DNA of 40,341 nucleotides. Source: a virus. The stretch covers positions 1 to 40,341 of the IMG/VR virus record IMGVR_UViG_3300028835_002564. One strand, 5' to 3'. Every line of letters begins with the position of its first letter. Positions within the stretch are counted from its first letter, which is position 1. This document shows positions 23,560-30,908 of the stretch, one piece after another. Under the pieces are notes generated by a model that saw only the letters and a list, made by a program, of their open reading frames with translations, made no database searches and was not told the origin of the DNA. Position numbers and translations under genes: made by a program.

Positions 23560-24123
23560 CTACGTTGACTCTACGGCAAGCACGGGCTGTCTGATACCTT
23601 CGTGCTCCTGGAGAGCCTGTAGCTTGCCCACTGGGACTGGCGGCTTCGGCGGGACAGGCTGCAATTCCCTGTACGCAAAATAGCCTCCGCCAGCCATGGC
23701 TGTTCCACCTGCCACAAGACTCGGCCATCTCCCCTTCCCCACCATCATTATAACGCCCCCGATCACCACAGCACCCAGCGGTATAACAATGCCCTTGATG
23801 GTCCTCAGCCACTGCTCCGCCGTTATCTTCGAGAGCTTCCAGGCAAGGAGGCCTATGGGCAATGCTCCAAGACCAAAAATGATTAGCGGAAGGAAGAAAA
23901 CGCCTACCTCGAATTGGATAGAAAGGACACCGTCATCGTCCTGGGTGAGTGGGGCGGTGATGATAAAGGCCTGCCCGTCCCAGGCCTGTTCAAGTGTCGC
24001 GAGCTCCTGCTTGGAGAGGAGATCGCTAAGTGTCAACTCCAGGAGCCCATGGTCGCCCTCATCGAATTGCTCCTCGAGCGCGGCAAGTTCTGCGGCGAAC
24101 TCTCTCAGGTCCAGGGGTACCAT
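23560..24123 (-). CDS. Membrane protein with three spans
   Basis: A 187-residue protein. The start is the ATG at 24123 behind GGAGGTG; the frame extends to 24210 without a site. The N-terminal 90 residues are acidic and helical (LREFAAELAALEEQF). Three hydrophobic segments follow: VFFLPLIIFGLGALPIGLLA, then IVIPLGAVVIGGVIMMVG, then SLVAGGTAMAGGGYFAY. The C-terminus is Pro-rich. Likely part of an internal virion membrane or the host-membrane assembly site. Confidence 0.6.
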   Translation of the reverse strand: MVPLDLREFAAELAALEEQFDEGDHGLLELTLSDLLSKQELATLEQAWDGQAFIITAPLTQDDDGVLSIQFEVGVFFLPLIIFGLGALPIGLLAWKLSKITAEQWLRTIKGIVIPLGAVVIGGVIMMVGKGRWPSLVAGGTAMAGGGYFAYRELQPVPPKPPVPVGKLQALQEHEGIRQPVLAVEST

Positions 24124-24137
24124 CTGCACCTCCAGCG

Positions 24138-24569
24138 TCAACGCACCGGATGGTATGGGGCGACACGTAGAAAGGTGTCCACGGCACGCTTGGCTTCGCC
24201 AGCATACCATTGAGGATATCGCTTGACAACAGCAACTTGCTCGGGCAACTTCTCGGCCACCACTTCCAGCACCTGGTCCCAGTTCAGGGACCTGGTCATG
24301 GTAGGGACGTCCACGTCGACCTCCTTGAGGTCGAAAAGGGCCACGGTCTTGAGTTCATCTGGAATCAGGTTCAGCCAGAGGTCGGTTATCGAGCCTCCAG
24401 ACTGGATGTAGTGCTCGAGGGCTGCGGGCTTGAACTCTTGGAGAACAAAACAAATGCCGGGCACATAGCTCCCCCTATGTCTGAAGCCATGGGCTATCTT
24501 CCGCTGAGTCCGCCGACGTATGAACTCAGTGCCTAGCTTTCCGGCGTAATCGCTGACCTTTTTCAGCAA
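24138..24569 (-). CDS. Hypothetical protein, basic N-terminus
   Basis: A 143-residue protein starting at TTG behind GGAGG at 6-nt spacing. The N-terminal 30 residues are basic (EFIRRRTQRKIAHGFRHRG). The centre holds short hydrophobic helices and strands (LWLNLIPDELKTVALFDLKE). No signal or membrane span is clear. Function unknown; position suggests assembly. Confidence 0.5.
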   Translation of the reverse strand: MLKKVSDYAGKLGTEFIRRRTQRKIAHGFRHRGSYVPGICFVLQEFKPAALEHYIQSGGSITDLWLNLIPDELKTVALFDLKEVDVDVPTMTRSLNWDQVLEVVAEKLPEQVAVVKRYPQWYAGEAKRAVDTFLRVAPYHPVR

Positions 24570-24579
24570 AGCCGACCTC

Positions 24580-25734
24580 CTAGACCGAAAGCTCTTCTCC
24601 GCTTTCTCCTCGTGTGACCAGGCTGGCAGCCTCTATTGGCCGTTCATCCGTTGTTGTCTGCGCAGGGTTTGTATCCATGCCCTCCCCGCACCTTGGGCAC
24701 GTGTATCTTTCAAGCTCTTCCTCTATAGCGAACTGGTAGCCGCAATCCGAGCACTTCATACCCTTCAGCCCTGAGAGCCCACCCCGGCCGTTGCCCCGCG
24801 CAACATCCCGGCCAGCAGCCTGTTCGTGTTCTGACGCCAGGTCTCTTATGGCGGCAAACAAGTCGGGCAGGTTGTCCTTCATTGTTGTGCTCATCTGCCC
24901 AAAGATGTCTAGCCTCCTGTTCTCCCGGGCATCCTCTTTGTCGATCCTGGTCCTCTCCAGGTCGGCGTCCACCTCCACCTTCCTGAGGCCGAGAGCTAAT
25001 TCTATGGGTATACTTCCGGACTTAATATCATTCATGGTGACCAAGGATGCCGGCTGCTGGTGGTCGTCCCCCTCATTTCTCCGGCTAAACCCCATGGACT
25101 TAGCAAAACCTTCTATGTCTTGCTGTAGACCACCCCATTCCTTGAACCACTCACGCGAGAACACCGCCGGCTGCTTCGGCTCCCCGCCATCCGCGCGGGA
25201 CTGCCCGTCCAGCCTGAATGCCCGCTCCTGGATCTGCCTCTTCACGTCTGGGTCAAGCTCACCCAGCCCCAGCCCCGTGCCAAGGTCCCCGCCCCCACCC
25301 CTGCGTTCCGCAGCGGCATTCCTGATCCTCTCCTCCATCTCGGTGAGAGACCTCAGCCGCAGCTCGTGGATCTCGCGGTCCTTCGAGTCTGTTGCCTCGC
25401 GCAAAGCCCTCGTCTCGATGTCCTTTTGCTCCATCATTTGAGCGAAGTTAATCCCAAAAATCTGGGCCGCATCATTCAAATCCTGAAAAGGCCGTACCGC
25501 TGACCTCTCAGGGGTTTCGGGCGTCCCGCCCTTGGCCCCGTCCGAAGACATGCTGTAGGCCTTGCTGGCCCTTGCCGCACCCTCGAGCTGCATATTCTTC
25601 TTCAGGGTCTCCATGACCTCATTGAACATATCGTCGGTGGTCTTGGGCTTCCCTTGCTCTCCTCCAGTGGGGCTGCCGGGCCTCAGCGGTATCGGGTATA
25701 GCGCTGGCCCCTTAGGTCCTTCTTTTTCAGTCAT
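24580..25734 (-). CDS. Coiled-coil protein with C-terminal zinc ribbon
   Basis: A 384-residue protein. Residues 1-95 are polar and Pro/Gly-rich. A coiled coil runs over about 100-150, and more helix with charged repeats (EVDADLERTRIDKEDARENR) follows. The C-terminal part has KCSDCGY...YTCPRCGEG, a four-Cys zinc ribbon (about 325-350), then a disordered acidic tail. It could be a virion scaffold or DNA-organising protein. Its ATG overlaps the end of the upstream gene by 8 nt. Confidence 0.6.
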   Translation of the reverse strand: MTEKEGPKGPALYPIPLRPGSPTGGEQGKPKTTDDMFNEVMETLKKNMQLEGAARASKAYSMSSDGAKGGTPETPERSAVRPFQDLNDAAQIFGINFAQMMEQKDIETRALREATDSKDREIHELRLRSLTEMEERIRNAAAERRGGGGDLGTGLGLGELDPDVKRQIQERAFRLDGQSRADGGEPKQPAVFSREWFKEWGGLQQDIEGFAKSMGFSRRNEGDDHQQPASLVTMNDIKSGSIPIELALGLRKVEVDADLERTRIDKEDARENRRLDIFGQMSTTMKDNLPDLFAAIRDLASEHEQAAGRDVARGNGRGGLSGLKGMKCSDCGYQFAIEEELERYTCPRCGEGMDTNPAQTTTDERPIEAASLVTRGESGEELSV

Positions 25735-26425
25735 TGGCTGCCTCCACCTTTACGACGTCTGCGAATAACTGACCGAATCTCAACTCGTCTGAGTGCTCGA
25801 AATAATACTGTAAAATTGTCTGGAACATCCACTCTCCGATGGTTACCTGGTAGTCAGGGAAACACTGCCTCATTATGTCATAAAGGACCAGGAGGCGCCC
25901 GTCGAGCTCCACCTCCCGAGTGAAGAACCGCCCACGGATGGCCGCAACAGTTTGCTCTGCCGGTGGCTTGCCAGCAGTTGGTGCGTCACCGGGTGGTTCG
26001 TCACCGTTTTTTGACCCTGCGGGTGGTGGTACTACGGGTGATGATCGTAGGTATTCTGGGTGTTTCCCCCACCACTTCTCAGAGTAAGGGATCAGCCCGA
26101 CGGCCGTCGCCGTCTTGACGGCTTTTGCCAGTACCTCTCCGGTCTTGGTATCGACCAGCCCAATCCCCTGGTGGGTCTCTCCCGCGTCTCTACCATGCTT
26201 CACATGACTGGTCAATCTAAGGGCATCAGGCGGAGCGAACTTGGCACCGCATGTGCATTTCCAGGCTAGTGCCAGCTCAATTATTTCCCCAGTCACGGTA
26301 TCAAAAAGGCCAATCCCATTGTGGACCTTCCCCCTCACTCTACCCCGGTTCACATGACGGGCCATCTCAGTGGGATTATCTGGAGCGACCTCGAGACCGC
26401 ATGAGCATTTCCAGACCAGGGCCAT
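25727..26425 (-). CDS. Protein with duplicated zinc finger
   Basis: A 232-residue protein, first of the virion operon. Residues about 1-50 and 51-103 are tandem copies of one unit: (L/V)WKC-S/T-CG, a helix ending in H(V), a second His, and GIGL-x-DT-x-TGE. Each unit has Cys-x-Cys and two His, a compact zinc finger of probable nucleic-acid binding. A disordered Pro/Gly linker (about 130-165) and a helical domain follow. First position behind the operon promoter suggests a regulator or an early assembly factor. Confidence 0.6.
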   Translation of the reverse strand: MALVWKCSCGLEVAPDNPTEMARHVNRGRVRGKVHNGIGLFDTVTGEIIELALAWKCTCGAKFAPPDALRLTSHVKHGRDAGETHQGIGLVDTKTGEVLAKAVKTATAVGLIPYSEKWWGKHPEYLRSSPVVPPPAGSKNGDEPPGDAPTAGKPPAEQTVAAIRGRFFTREVELDGRLLVLYDIMRQCFPDYQVTIGEWMFQTILQYYFEHSDELRFGQLFADVVKVEAAND

Positions 26426-26465
26426 CTCCGCCCTCCCGAATAATGTTGACCGATGAACGTAGCGT

Positions 26466-26495
26466 ATTCTATGGATGCCAGCATGTCTTCGTCAA
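26466..26495 (-). promoter_or_regulatory. Promoter of the virion operon
   Basis: On the minus strand: TTGACG, an 18-nt spacer, then TAGAAT. The start point near 26459 gives a short leader with GGGAGGG before the ATG at 26425. Confidence 0.7.
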
Positions 26496-26604
26496 GTCTC
26501 CCTCCGTTTATCCTACCCATAACCCTTCAAGTGTTTCTGCCGTGGACCCGTCCATCTCCCCCGAGCGCCAGTTTTACAGGCCCATTTTATCTACGCACCC
26601 CGTC

Positions 26605-26634
26605 TTGACTCAGGACTGTTGGAGGGCCTAGACT
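26605..26634 (+). promoter_or_regulatory. Promoter of divergent plus-strand module
   Basis: TTGACT, an 18-nt spacer, then TAGACT. The ATG at 26641 is only 6 nt past the -10 box and has no ribosome site at normal spacing, consistent with a leaderless transcript. Confidence 0.5.
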
Positions 26635-26640
26635 GGCCCC

Positions 26641-27333
26641 ATGCACCCGATCATCACCATTGTCGGTGAGCGCCTCGTCAACGCAGTCTTCAACGTAGTG
26701 ACAAAGCCGCGAGACAGATTCGCGGCCCGCGAGGACCGTTTGAACCGTGAGTTGGCCGCTGTAACCGAGATGGAGAAACGCCTGCCCCCCACAGATCTCT
26801 CACCGCCAGTGCCCCCCCAGGAGGATGAAAACAGCACCCCCAGTGACGTGTCGTCAATATCACAGGTCACAGCCGAGGGTAAAGGCTGTGTGCCATGCGC
26901 CGCCGACCACTTCAGCACCGTCGCCGGTGCTCTCACTGAGGCCTTGCGCTTCGCCCGCACCGAGGGCTTAGACCACCAGGAGGTCTTGGAACGAATAGCC
27001 CTCTCCTTCGACGAGCTGAACATCATGGAGCGCATTGACGCGGCTCCGGAGAAGATAGAACGTCTCTCCGAAGAAGAGCAGGCCTTGATGCGCAACGCCA
27101 CAGTGAGCTCTCGGGATCTCCGGCATAGCCTAAGTGATCTCACGAGCGTCGAGGACCTTGAGGCAGTAGCAGCCATGGCTCAGAAGGCGAGGACCGATTT
27201 CAGGAGCGGCCTCTTTCGCCTTCAGTTGGGCCAATTGCAGCCAGAGGAACGGCAAAGAGTCCAGGAGCGGGTCAGGGCAATGGTCGACGAGCAATTCGCG
27301 GACGACGATAAAGAAGCTGAATCCAACCCATAA
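26641..27333 (+). CDS. Cys-motif helical protein
   Basis: A 230-residue protein of unknown function. Residues about 1-75 are charged, then Pro-rich. The core begins with GCVPCAADHFSTVAGALTEA, a CxxC pair followed by a long helical region with repeated MER, SSRDLRHSL and SVEDLEAVAAM motifs. I have seen this CxxCA...SVEDLE arrangement in virus-like metagenomic contigs, never with a function. The gene is first in a plus-strand cluster opposite to the virion operon. The start at 26641 rests on its promoter spacing. Confidence 0.55.
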   Translation: MHPIITIVGERLVNAVFNVVTKPRDRFAAREDRLNRELAAVTEMEKRLPPTDLSPPVPPQEDENSTPSDVSSISQVTAEGKGCVPCAADHFSTVAGALTEALRFARTEGLDHQEVLERIALSFDELNIMERIDAAPEKIERLSEEEQALMRNATVSSRDLRHSLSDLTSVEDLEAVAAMAQKARTDFRSGLFRLQLGQLQPEERQRVQERVRAMVDEQFADDDKEAESNP

Positions 27334-27347
27334 GGGGGCGAGTCGCC

Positions 27348-27545
27348 GTGACGGATGGAATTGTCTTAACATTCACACGTGACCACACCTACCCAACCTT
27401 TGAGGAACAAGTGTACCGGTACGAGAAGCCCATAGCCCAAGCTCCTTGGAGCGAAACTATCGCCGCTTCGATTACCTTGGCCCCCGAAGTTTGGACACTG
27501 CTCGGCTCGCCTGAGCATATCCGGGCTGTGATTCGTGCTTTCTGA
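27348..27545 (+). CDS. Small hypothetical protein
   Basis: A 65-residue protein starting at GTG after AAGGGGGCGAG. No family recognised. It lies 14 nt after the preceding stop in the plus-strand module and 12 nt before the next gene, so it is probably cotranscribed with both. Confidence 0.45.
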   Translation: MTDGIVLTFTRDHTYPTFEEQVYRYEKPIAQAPWSETIAASITLAPEVWTLLGSPEHIRAVIRAF

Positions 27546-27557
27546 AGGAGGTGCGCT

Positions 27558-28181
27558 GTGGGCCTAACCAATGCGGAGATCGACCTTATCGCCACCCAGG
27601 TCGTGGAAAGGCTCGGCGAGGAGAACCTGCTTCTGCACTCCATCCCTTACATTCATGGCAGCCCGGGGCTGGTCGTCGACGAGGCCAGGGCCAGGGCCAC
27701 CCCCTGTAAGTGCGTTGAGTACGCGCCTGACAAGCGTCTTTGCTGGTCTGCGGGCATCATCGGGGCAATGACCGATGAGCAAGAGCTAGAATACTGCCCA
27801 ACGATCTACGACATCACCAGGCCCGGGACGGTGGAGCGGATGCGAAAGTGGCAGGAGTCTGTGAATTATTGCAAGGGCGAGCTCGCCAAGATTCCGAACG
27901 CCACCGGAGAGGAGCGCGTCACAACCTGGCTCCGTTGTATGAGCTCGGAACTATCAACCAGCAGCCCTGTTAACCCGGGTAACCCAAGCCCCCCCATATA
28001 TTTGACAGCCAAGATAACGACGAATCTTGCGGGTGAGCGTTGGAAGGTAATCACACAGACATTTCCTACCTTGGAAGCAGCAAAAGAGGCCGCAGCTCGT
28101 GGTCCAGAGAAACTTTACGGCTATGGATACATGGGAAGCGACGGAACAATCCAGATAGAGAGAACATACCAACATGCTTGA
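27558..28181 (+). CDS. Cys-rich helical protein
   Basis: A 207-residue protein starting at GTG after AAGGAGG. A helical N-terminus (AEIDLIATQVVERLG) is followed by a Cys-rich middle: CKC near residue 50, single Cys near 62, 79 and 104, and one more near 126. The C-terminal 60 residues carry strands ending in the pattern EKLYGYGYMG, like a small single-domain fold. The N-terminal helix resembles that of the next gene (EEMDRVADVVEEKL), suggesting duplication. Function unknown. Confidence 0.55.
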   Translation: MGLTNAEIDLIATQVVERLGEENLLLHSIPYIHGSPGLVVDEARARATPCKCVEYAPDKRLCWSAGIIGAMTDEQELEYCPTIYDITRPGTVERMRKWQESVNYCKGELAKIPNATGEERVTTWLRCMSSELSTSSPVNPGNPSPPIYLTAKITTNLAGERWKVITQTFPTLEAAKEAAARGPEKLYGYGYMGSDGTIQIERTYQHA

Positions 28182-28192
28182 GGTGCTACAAG

Positions 28193-28606
28193 ATGGTTAC
28201 CGAGGAAGAAATGGACCGCGTAGCTGACGTTGTCGAAGAGAAGCTCGAATATGGCGGCCAGGAACTGACGAACGAGGAACTAGAGGTCTTCGTTGATAAT
28301 TCCACCGTTGCCCCAGCAGCTCACAAGGAATACTCTGAGCAAGCAGAGACAGTCGCAACCGCTATCCGTGAAGGGGATATGGATTCTGCTCTTTCACAGG
28401 CGATTTCTTTCAGAGACAAGGTTCAAGACTCCAGCAATTGTCCTGCCTGCGAGGAGCTAGCAAACAACCTTTTGGAGGACGTTGCTGTGGCAATGAGCTG
28501 TGCTCTCGCAGGAGGCGAGTGCCTTGAAGAGAAGGAGACCGCTCTGAAACAAGCCGAAAACGTGAGGGATATCTTTGCCCCCGAACCAGAAGCTGAACTC
28601 CAATGA
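28193..28606 (+). CDS. Cys-containing helical protein
   Basis: A 137-residue protein with ATG at 28193 after GAGGTG; an in-frame start at 28040 overlaps the previous gene by 142 nt and is rejected. All-helical and acidic. It has NCPACEELANNLLEDVAVAM with a later Cys pair (SCALAGGEC), comparable to the CxxC of the first gene in this module. Function unknown. Confidence 0.55.
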   Translation: MVTEEEMDRVADVVEEKLEYGGQELTNEELEVFVDNSTVAPAAHKEYSEQAETVATAIREGDMDSALSQAISFRDKVQDSSNCPACEELANNLLEDVAVAMSCALAGGECLEEKETALKQAENVRDIFAPEPEAELQ

Positions 28607-28784
28607 TAATGACGCCCCCGCCACTGTATACGAATTCAGCCCGCTTCACTGCTCAAACTGCGGCCGATTTCTTCTTCTGCACGACTTGAAGGTCGGTGCC
28701 TTACAGGTCAAATGCCGGCGCTGCAAATACTGGAACCTTTTGGAAACATTGCCCGAGGAGGACTTGACAACCCCCCCGAGATGA
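28575..28784 (+). CDS. Com-like zinc finger protein
   Basis: A 69-residue protein. CSNCGRFLLLHDLKVG followed by VKCRRCKYWN is the four-Cys arrangement of the phage Mu Com family, which activates translation of the mom DNA-modification gene by binding its mRNA. Only the finger is shared; no mom gene is present. The start is a TTG at 28575, 6 nt after GAGGG and 32 nt inside the previous gene; no better start exists before the finger. It may bind RNA, but its target is unknown. Confidence 0.6.
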   Translation: MPPNQKLNSNDNDAPATVYEFSPLHCSNCGRFLLLHDLKVGALQVKCRRCKYWNLLETLPEEDLTTPPR

Positions 28785-28836
28785 GCGAAACTCCATAATC
28801 GGTAAGTGGCTGCTAAGACCAACTTGGTCGTCAAGG

Positions 28837-28863
28837 CCCCCCAGAAGTGGGGGGTTTGCTTTT
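28837..28863 (+). terminator. Rho-independent terminator (plus strand)
   Basis: CCCCCC (28837-28842), loop AGAAGT, GGGGGG (28849-28854), then TTTGCTTTT. It ends the cluster after the Com-like gene. Confidence 0.75.
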
Positions 28864-28873
28864 GGGGTGATAG

Positions 28874-29170
28874 ATGGCGAAGCGCATCCCGGTTGATGGG
28901 AGCAACTGCCCGCTCCGAGATCCCCTCGCGAAATGGTGGCGCGGACAGGTACGGAGGAATGTCGCCGCAGCCAGGGAAGAGGGTAAGCCTATAAGAAAGG
29001 GCTTCTTCGTTACGGAGGAACAGGTCAACCGTAGACTGAAGCTGTTTGATCCAGACAGACTTCACCCCGGCAGCATCGCGGAGAAACTTGAGTCCTGTGG
29101 TCTAAAGTTGGTCAAGCAAGCCGGTTCTCCAGAGACTGGCTTGCTCTTGGGATGGAAGGGAATCTTGTGA
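28874..29170 (+). CDS. Small basic hypothetical protein
   Basis: A 98-residue protein with an ATG behind GGGGTG, 11 nt after a terminator. It is basic (about a fifth Lys/Arg), with a QVNRRLKLFDPDRLHPGSI stretch. No family recognised. Nucleic-acid binding is possible on charge alone. Confidence 0.5.
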   Translation: MAKRIPVDGSNCPLRDPLAKWWRGQVRRNVAAAREEGKPIRKGFFVTEEQVNRRLKLFDPDRLHPGSIAEKLESCGLKLVKQAGSPETGLLLGWKGIL

Positions 29171-29205
29171 ATACCCGGGCTTGAGCCCGGAGAAAGGAGA
29201 ATACC

Positions 29206-29466
29206 GTGGCAAAAGGTGGCGGACACATGATTAAGCTGAGTCCCAACATGCGGCCCTATGTGGCTCGCGTTATCCGGGGTGGCTTGTCCCAGAGAGCCTT
29301 CGCAAATGTGGTCGGTAGGCCGGCTGGTGCCTGCGTCAAGGCGGCAGGATCGCTGAGGGGCAAGAGCCAGACCGAGATCCGCAGGATAGTTGGCGACTGC
29401 GGGAGGGCGCAGGCTGGGGCAGGAAAGGTGCGCTCTGAGATCGCACGACTACGCGGAGCAGGCTAA
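29206..29466 (+). CDS. Small basic hypothetical protein
   Basis: An 86-residue, Arg/Gly/Ala-rich protein with a GTG start after AAGGAG. The pattern (RAFANVVGRPAGACVKAAGSL) is helical and positively charged. Its end abuts the convergent zinc-ribbon gene at 29463. Could be a virion or nucleoid-type protein; no family recognised. Confidence 0.5.
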   Translation: MAKGGGHMIKLSPNMRPYVARVIRGGLSQRAFANVVGRPAGACVKAAGSLRGKSQTEIRRIVGDCGRAQAGAGKVRSEIARLRGAG

Positions 29467-29696
29467 AGACCCAAGCGGATACGCGCAGAACGCCCTAGAA
29501 GTCGGCGCTGCGGTTTAAGCAGCTCCCTGACTTCTAGGGCGCGGTCTTTTAGATCACTCTTCTTCCTACAGCACTCAGGGCATACACCGTCTATGATGCG
29601 GAATGTGTCCTCCCCACACTTGGGGCAATGGGGTGGGTCCAGAGAGTCCCAATCGCTACCTGACAACCTGGGTCTTCCACAACTTTCTAAACCCAT
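29463..29696 (-). CDS. Small zinc-ribbon protein
   Basis: About 77 residues, with CPKCG and CPECC pairs forming a four-Cys zinc ribbon and a basic helical C-terminus. It overlaps the end of the glycosyltransferase gene by 41 nt; a TTG at about 29666 would give a shorter product. The C-terminal part is encoded by the 29491-29541 inverted repeat. Confidence 0.5.
   Translation of the reverse strand: MGLESCGRPRLSGSDWDSLDPPHCPKCGEDTFRIIDGVCPECCRKKSDLKDRALEVRELLKPQRRLLGRSARIRLGL
29491..29541. terminator. 13-bp inverted repeat at convergent gene ends
   Basis: CGCCCTAGAAGTC (29491-29503) and GACTTCTAGGGCG (29529-29541) match perfectly, with an inner GCTGC/GCAGC stem. On the plus strand CGGTCTTTTAG follows, so it may stop the plus-strand transcript. 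It lies inside the minus-strand zinc-ribbon gene. Confidence 0.55.
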
Positions 29697-30435
29697 AGAC
29701 CGCTTCGCGACGTGCCGATGTCCCCATCAGGGCGTGTCGCACAAGACCCACGCTCTCGGGGCCAAAGCGGGCGATGACTCTCCGCCCCAGATCCAGGTCC
29801 TCCCGGTAGCCCTCCATGGGATCACAGGCTTCATCGTAGCCACCCATCTCCCAGAAGTCCTCGCAACGCATGGCGATCCCCCGGCCGGTCGTGTAATTCG
29901 CAGGTTTGATTAGCTGCCAGGGGGTCCAGACCATAGCAATGGGAAGGTTGTCATAGATACACTCCACGCCGTGCGCAAGAACGGCTCCGTGGCCCAGTTC
30001 CCGCACCAGCAGCTCGGTGAAGTCGTGAGCCAGGATACAGTCGGCGTCACAGAACAGAAGGACCCTACCGGTCGCGGCCTCAGCGCCCTTGTTCCGGGCT
30101 ATTGACACCCCCAGCTTCGGAACGTCAACCATCTGGGCCCCGTAAGCGGCGGCAATCTCCTCTGTGGCCCGCTTCTCCTCGGGCGGCGACGAATCCACAA
30201 TCACGACCTCGATTGGCCAGTACGTCTGGTGTGCGATGCTCTCCAGGAGAGGGCCCAGGTAGTCCTGCTCCTCCAGCGCCGGGATGACCACCGAGACCAA
30301 TGGCCCCTTTATCCGGTACTCGGGATCTTGACCCAAGGCTCTTTCGACACGCGCACGGCTGCCAATCGTCCCGATCAGGTCCATGACAAAGACACCGAGC
30401 ACGGTCCAGCCAACTGACAGCAGGAGCTTTCTCAT
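29656..30435 (-). CDS. Membrane-anchored family 2 glycosyltransferase
   Basis: A 259-residue GT-A fold glycosyltransferase. An N-terminal hydrophobic segment (LLLSVGWTVLGVFVMDLIG) anchors it to the membrane. PLVSVVIPALEEQDYLGPLL begins the nucleotide-binding core, FCDADC near 130 carries the metal-binding D-x-D, and a later GYREDLDLGRRV region fits the ED acceptor-base motif. It transfers a sugar from a nucleotide sugar to an acceptor. In a phage it may alter host surface glycans or modify virion protein; the acceptor is unknown. Confidence 0.85.
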   Translation of the reverse strand: MRKLLLSVGWTVLGVFVMDLIGTIGSRARVERALGQDPEYRIKGPLVSVVIPALEEQDYLGPLLESIAHQTYWPIEVVIVDSSPPEEKRATEEIAAAYGAQMVDVPKLGVSIARNKGAEAATGRVLLFCDADCILAHDFTELLVRELGHGAVLAHGVECIYDNLPIAMVWTPWQLIKPANYTTGRGIAMRCEDFWEMGGYDEACDPMEGYREDLDLGRRVIARFGPESVGLVRHALMGTSARREAVYGFRKLWKTQVVR

Positions 30436-30786
30436 TTAGGATATCCCCCTGGCTTCACAGATCTTAGCATAGGCCTCGTTCAGCTTCTTTGCCATCTCCT
30501 CATCCCCGCCTACAACGTCAGGATGGTGCTGTTTCATCATGGCCCTGTAGGCTGCCTTCACTACCTCGTCGCTGGCACAGGGGACTAGGCCAAGAACCTC
30601 GTAATCCTCACCCAGGGGGTCCAGCAACCTTCCCTTCTGAAGTTCATCCAGAAAGTGCTTCCCGCTTTCTCGCCACAAGGTGGCAACATGCGACAACGCG
30701 GACTTGCCAGACAAGTCCGCGACAACTACGTCGACGTCCTTCAGGAACGCCACGAGTCCTATCAGCCGCTGTCTTTGGCTCGCCAT
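30436..30786 (-). CDS. J-domain protein
   Basis: A 116-residue protein with a C-terminal J-domain (about 60-114): DYEVLGLVPCASDEVV, then the invariant HPD in KQHHPDVVGG and a final helix. J-domains stimulate the ATPase of Hsp70/DnaK. The N-terminal 55 residues are helical and unique to this protein. It precedes dnaB in genome order and follows it in transcription, so it may recruit host DnaK to replication, as phage lambda does, or to assembly. That role is inference. Confidence 0.85.
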   Translation of the reverse strand: MASQRQRLIGLVAFLKDVDVVVADLSGKSALSHVATLWRESGKHFLDELQKGRLLDPLGEDYEVLGLVPCASDEVVKAAYRAMMKQHHPDVVGGDEEMAKKLNEAYAKICEARGIS

Positions 30787-30808
30787 TGGCCATCTCCATC
30801 CTAGCTCC

Positions 30809-30822
30809 GTTTCCGCGGAAAC
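30809..30822. promoter_or_regulatory. parS-like palindrome 4
   Basis: Perfect GTTTCCGCGGAAAC in the 122-bp gap between dnaB and the J-domain gene. Confidence 0.65.
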
Positions 30823-30908
30823 CGGCCGCAGCTATTCGGGCCGCTTCGTCCGCGGGCACTCACCAGCATTCTAGCATTCCTGACCCAGAAGTTGAACTCT
30901 TGCTCCCC

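Noticed and set aside
24791-25441. Plus-strand frame (216 codons) opposite the coiled-coil gene
   Set aside because: Ser/Arg-rich shadow of the real minus-strand gene; low-complexity composition.
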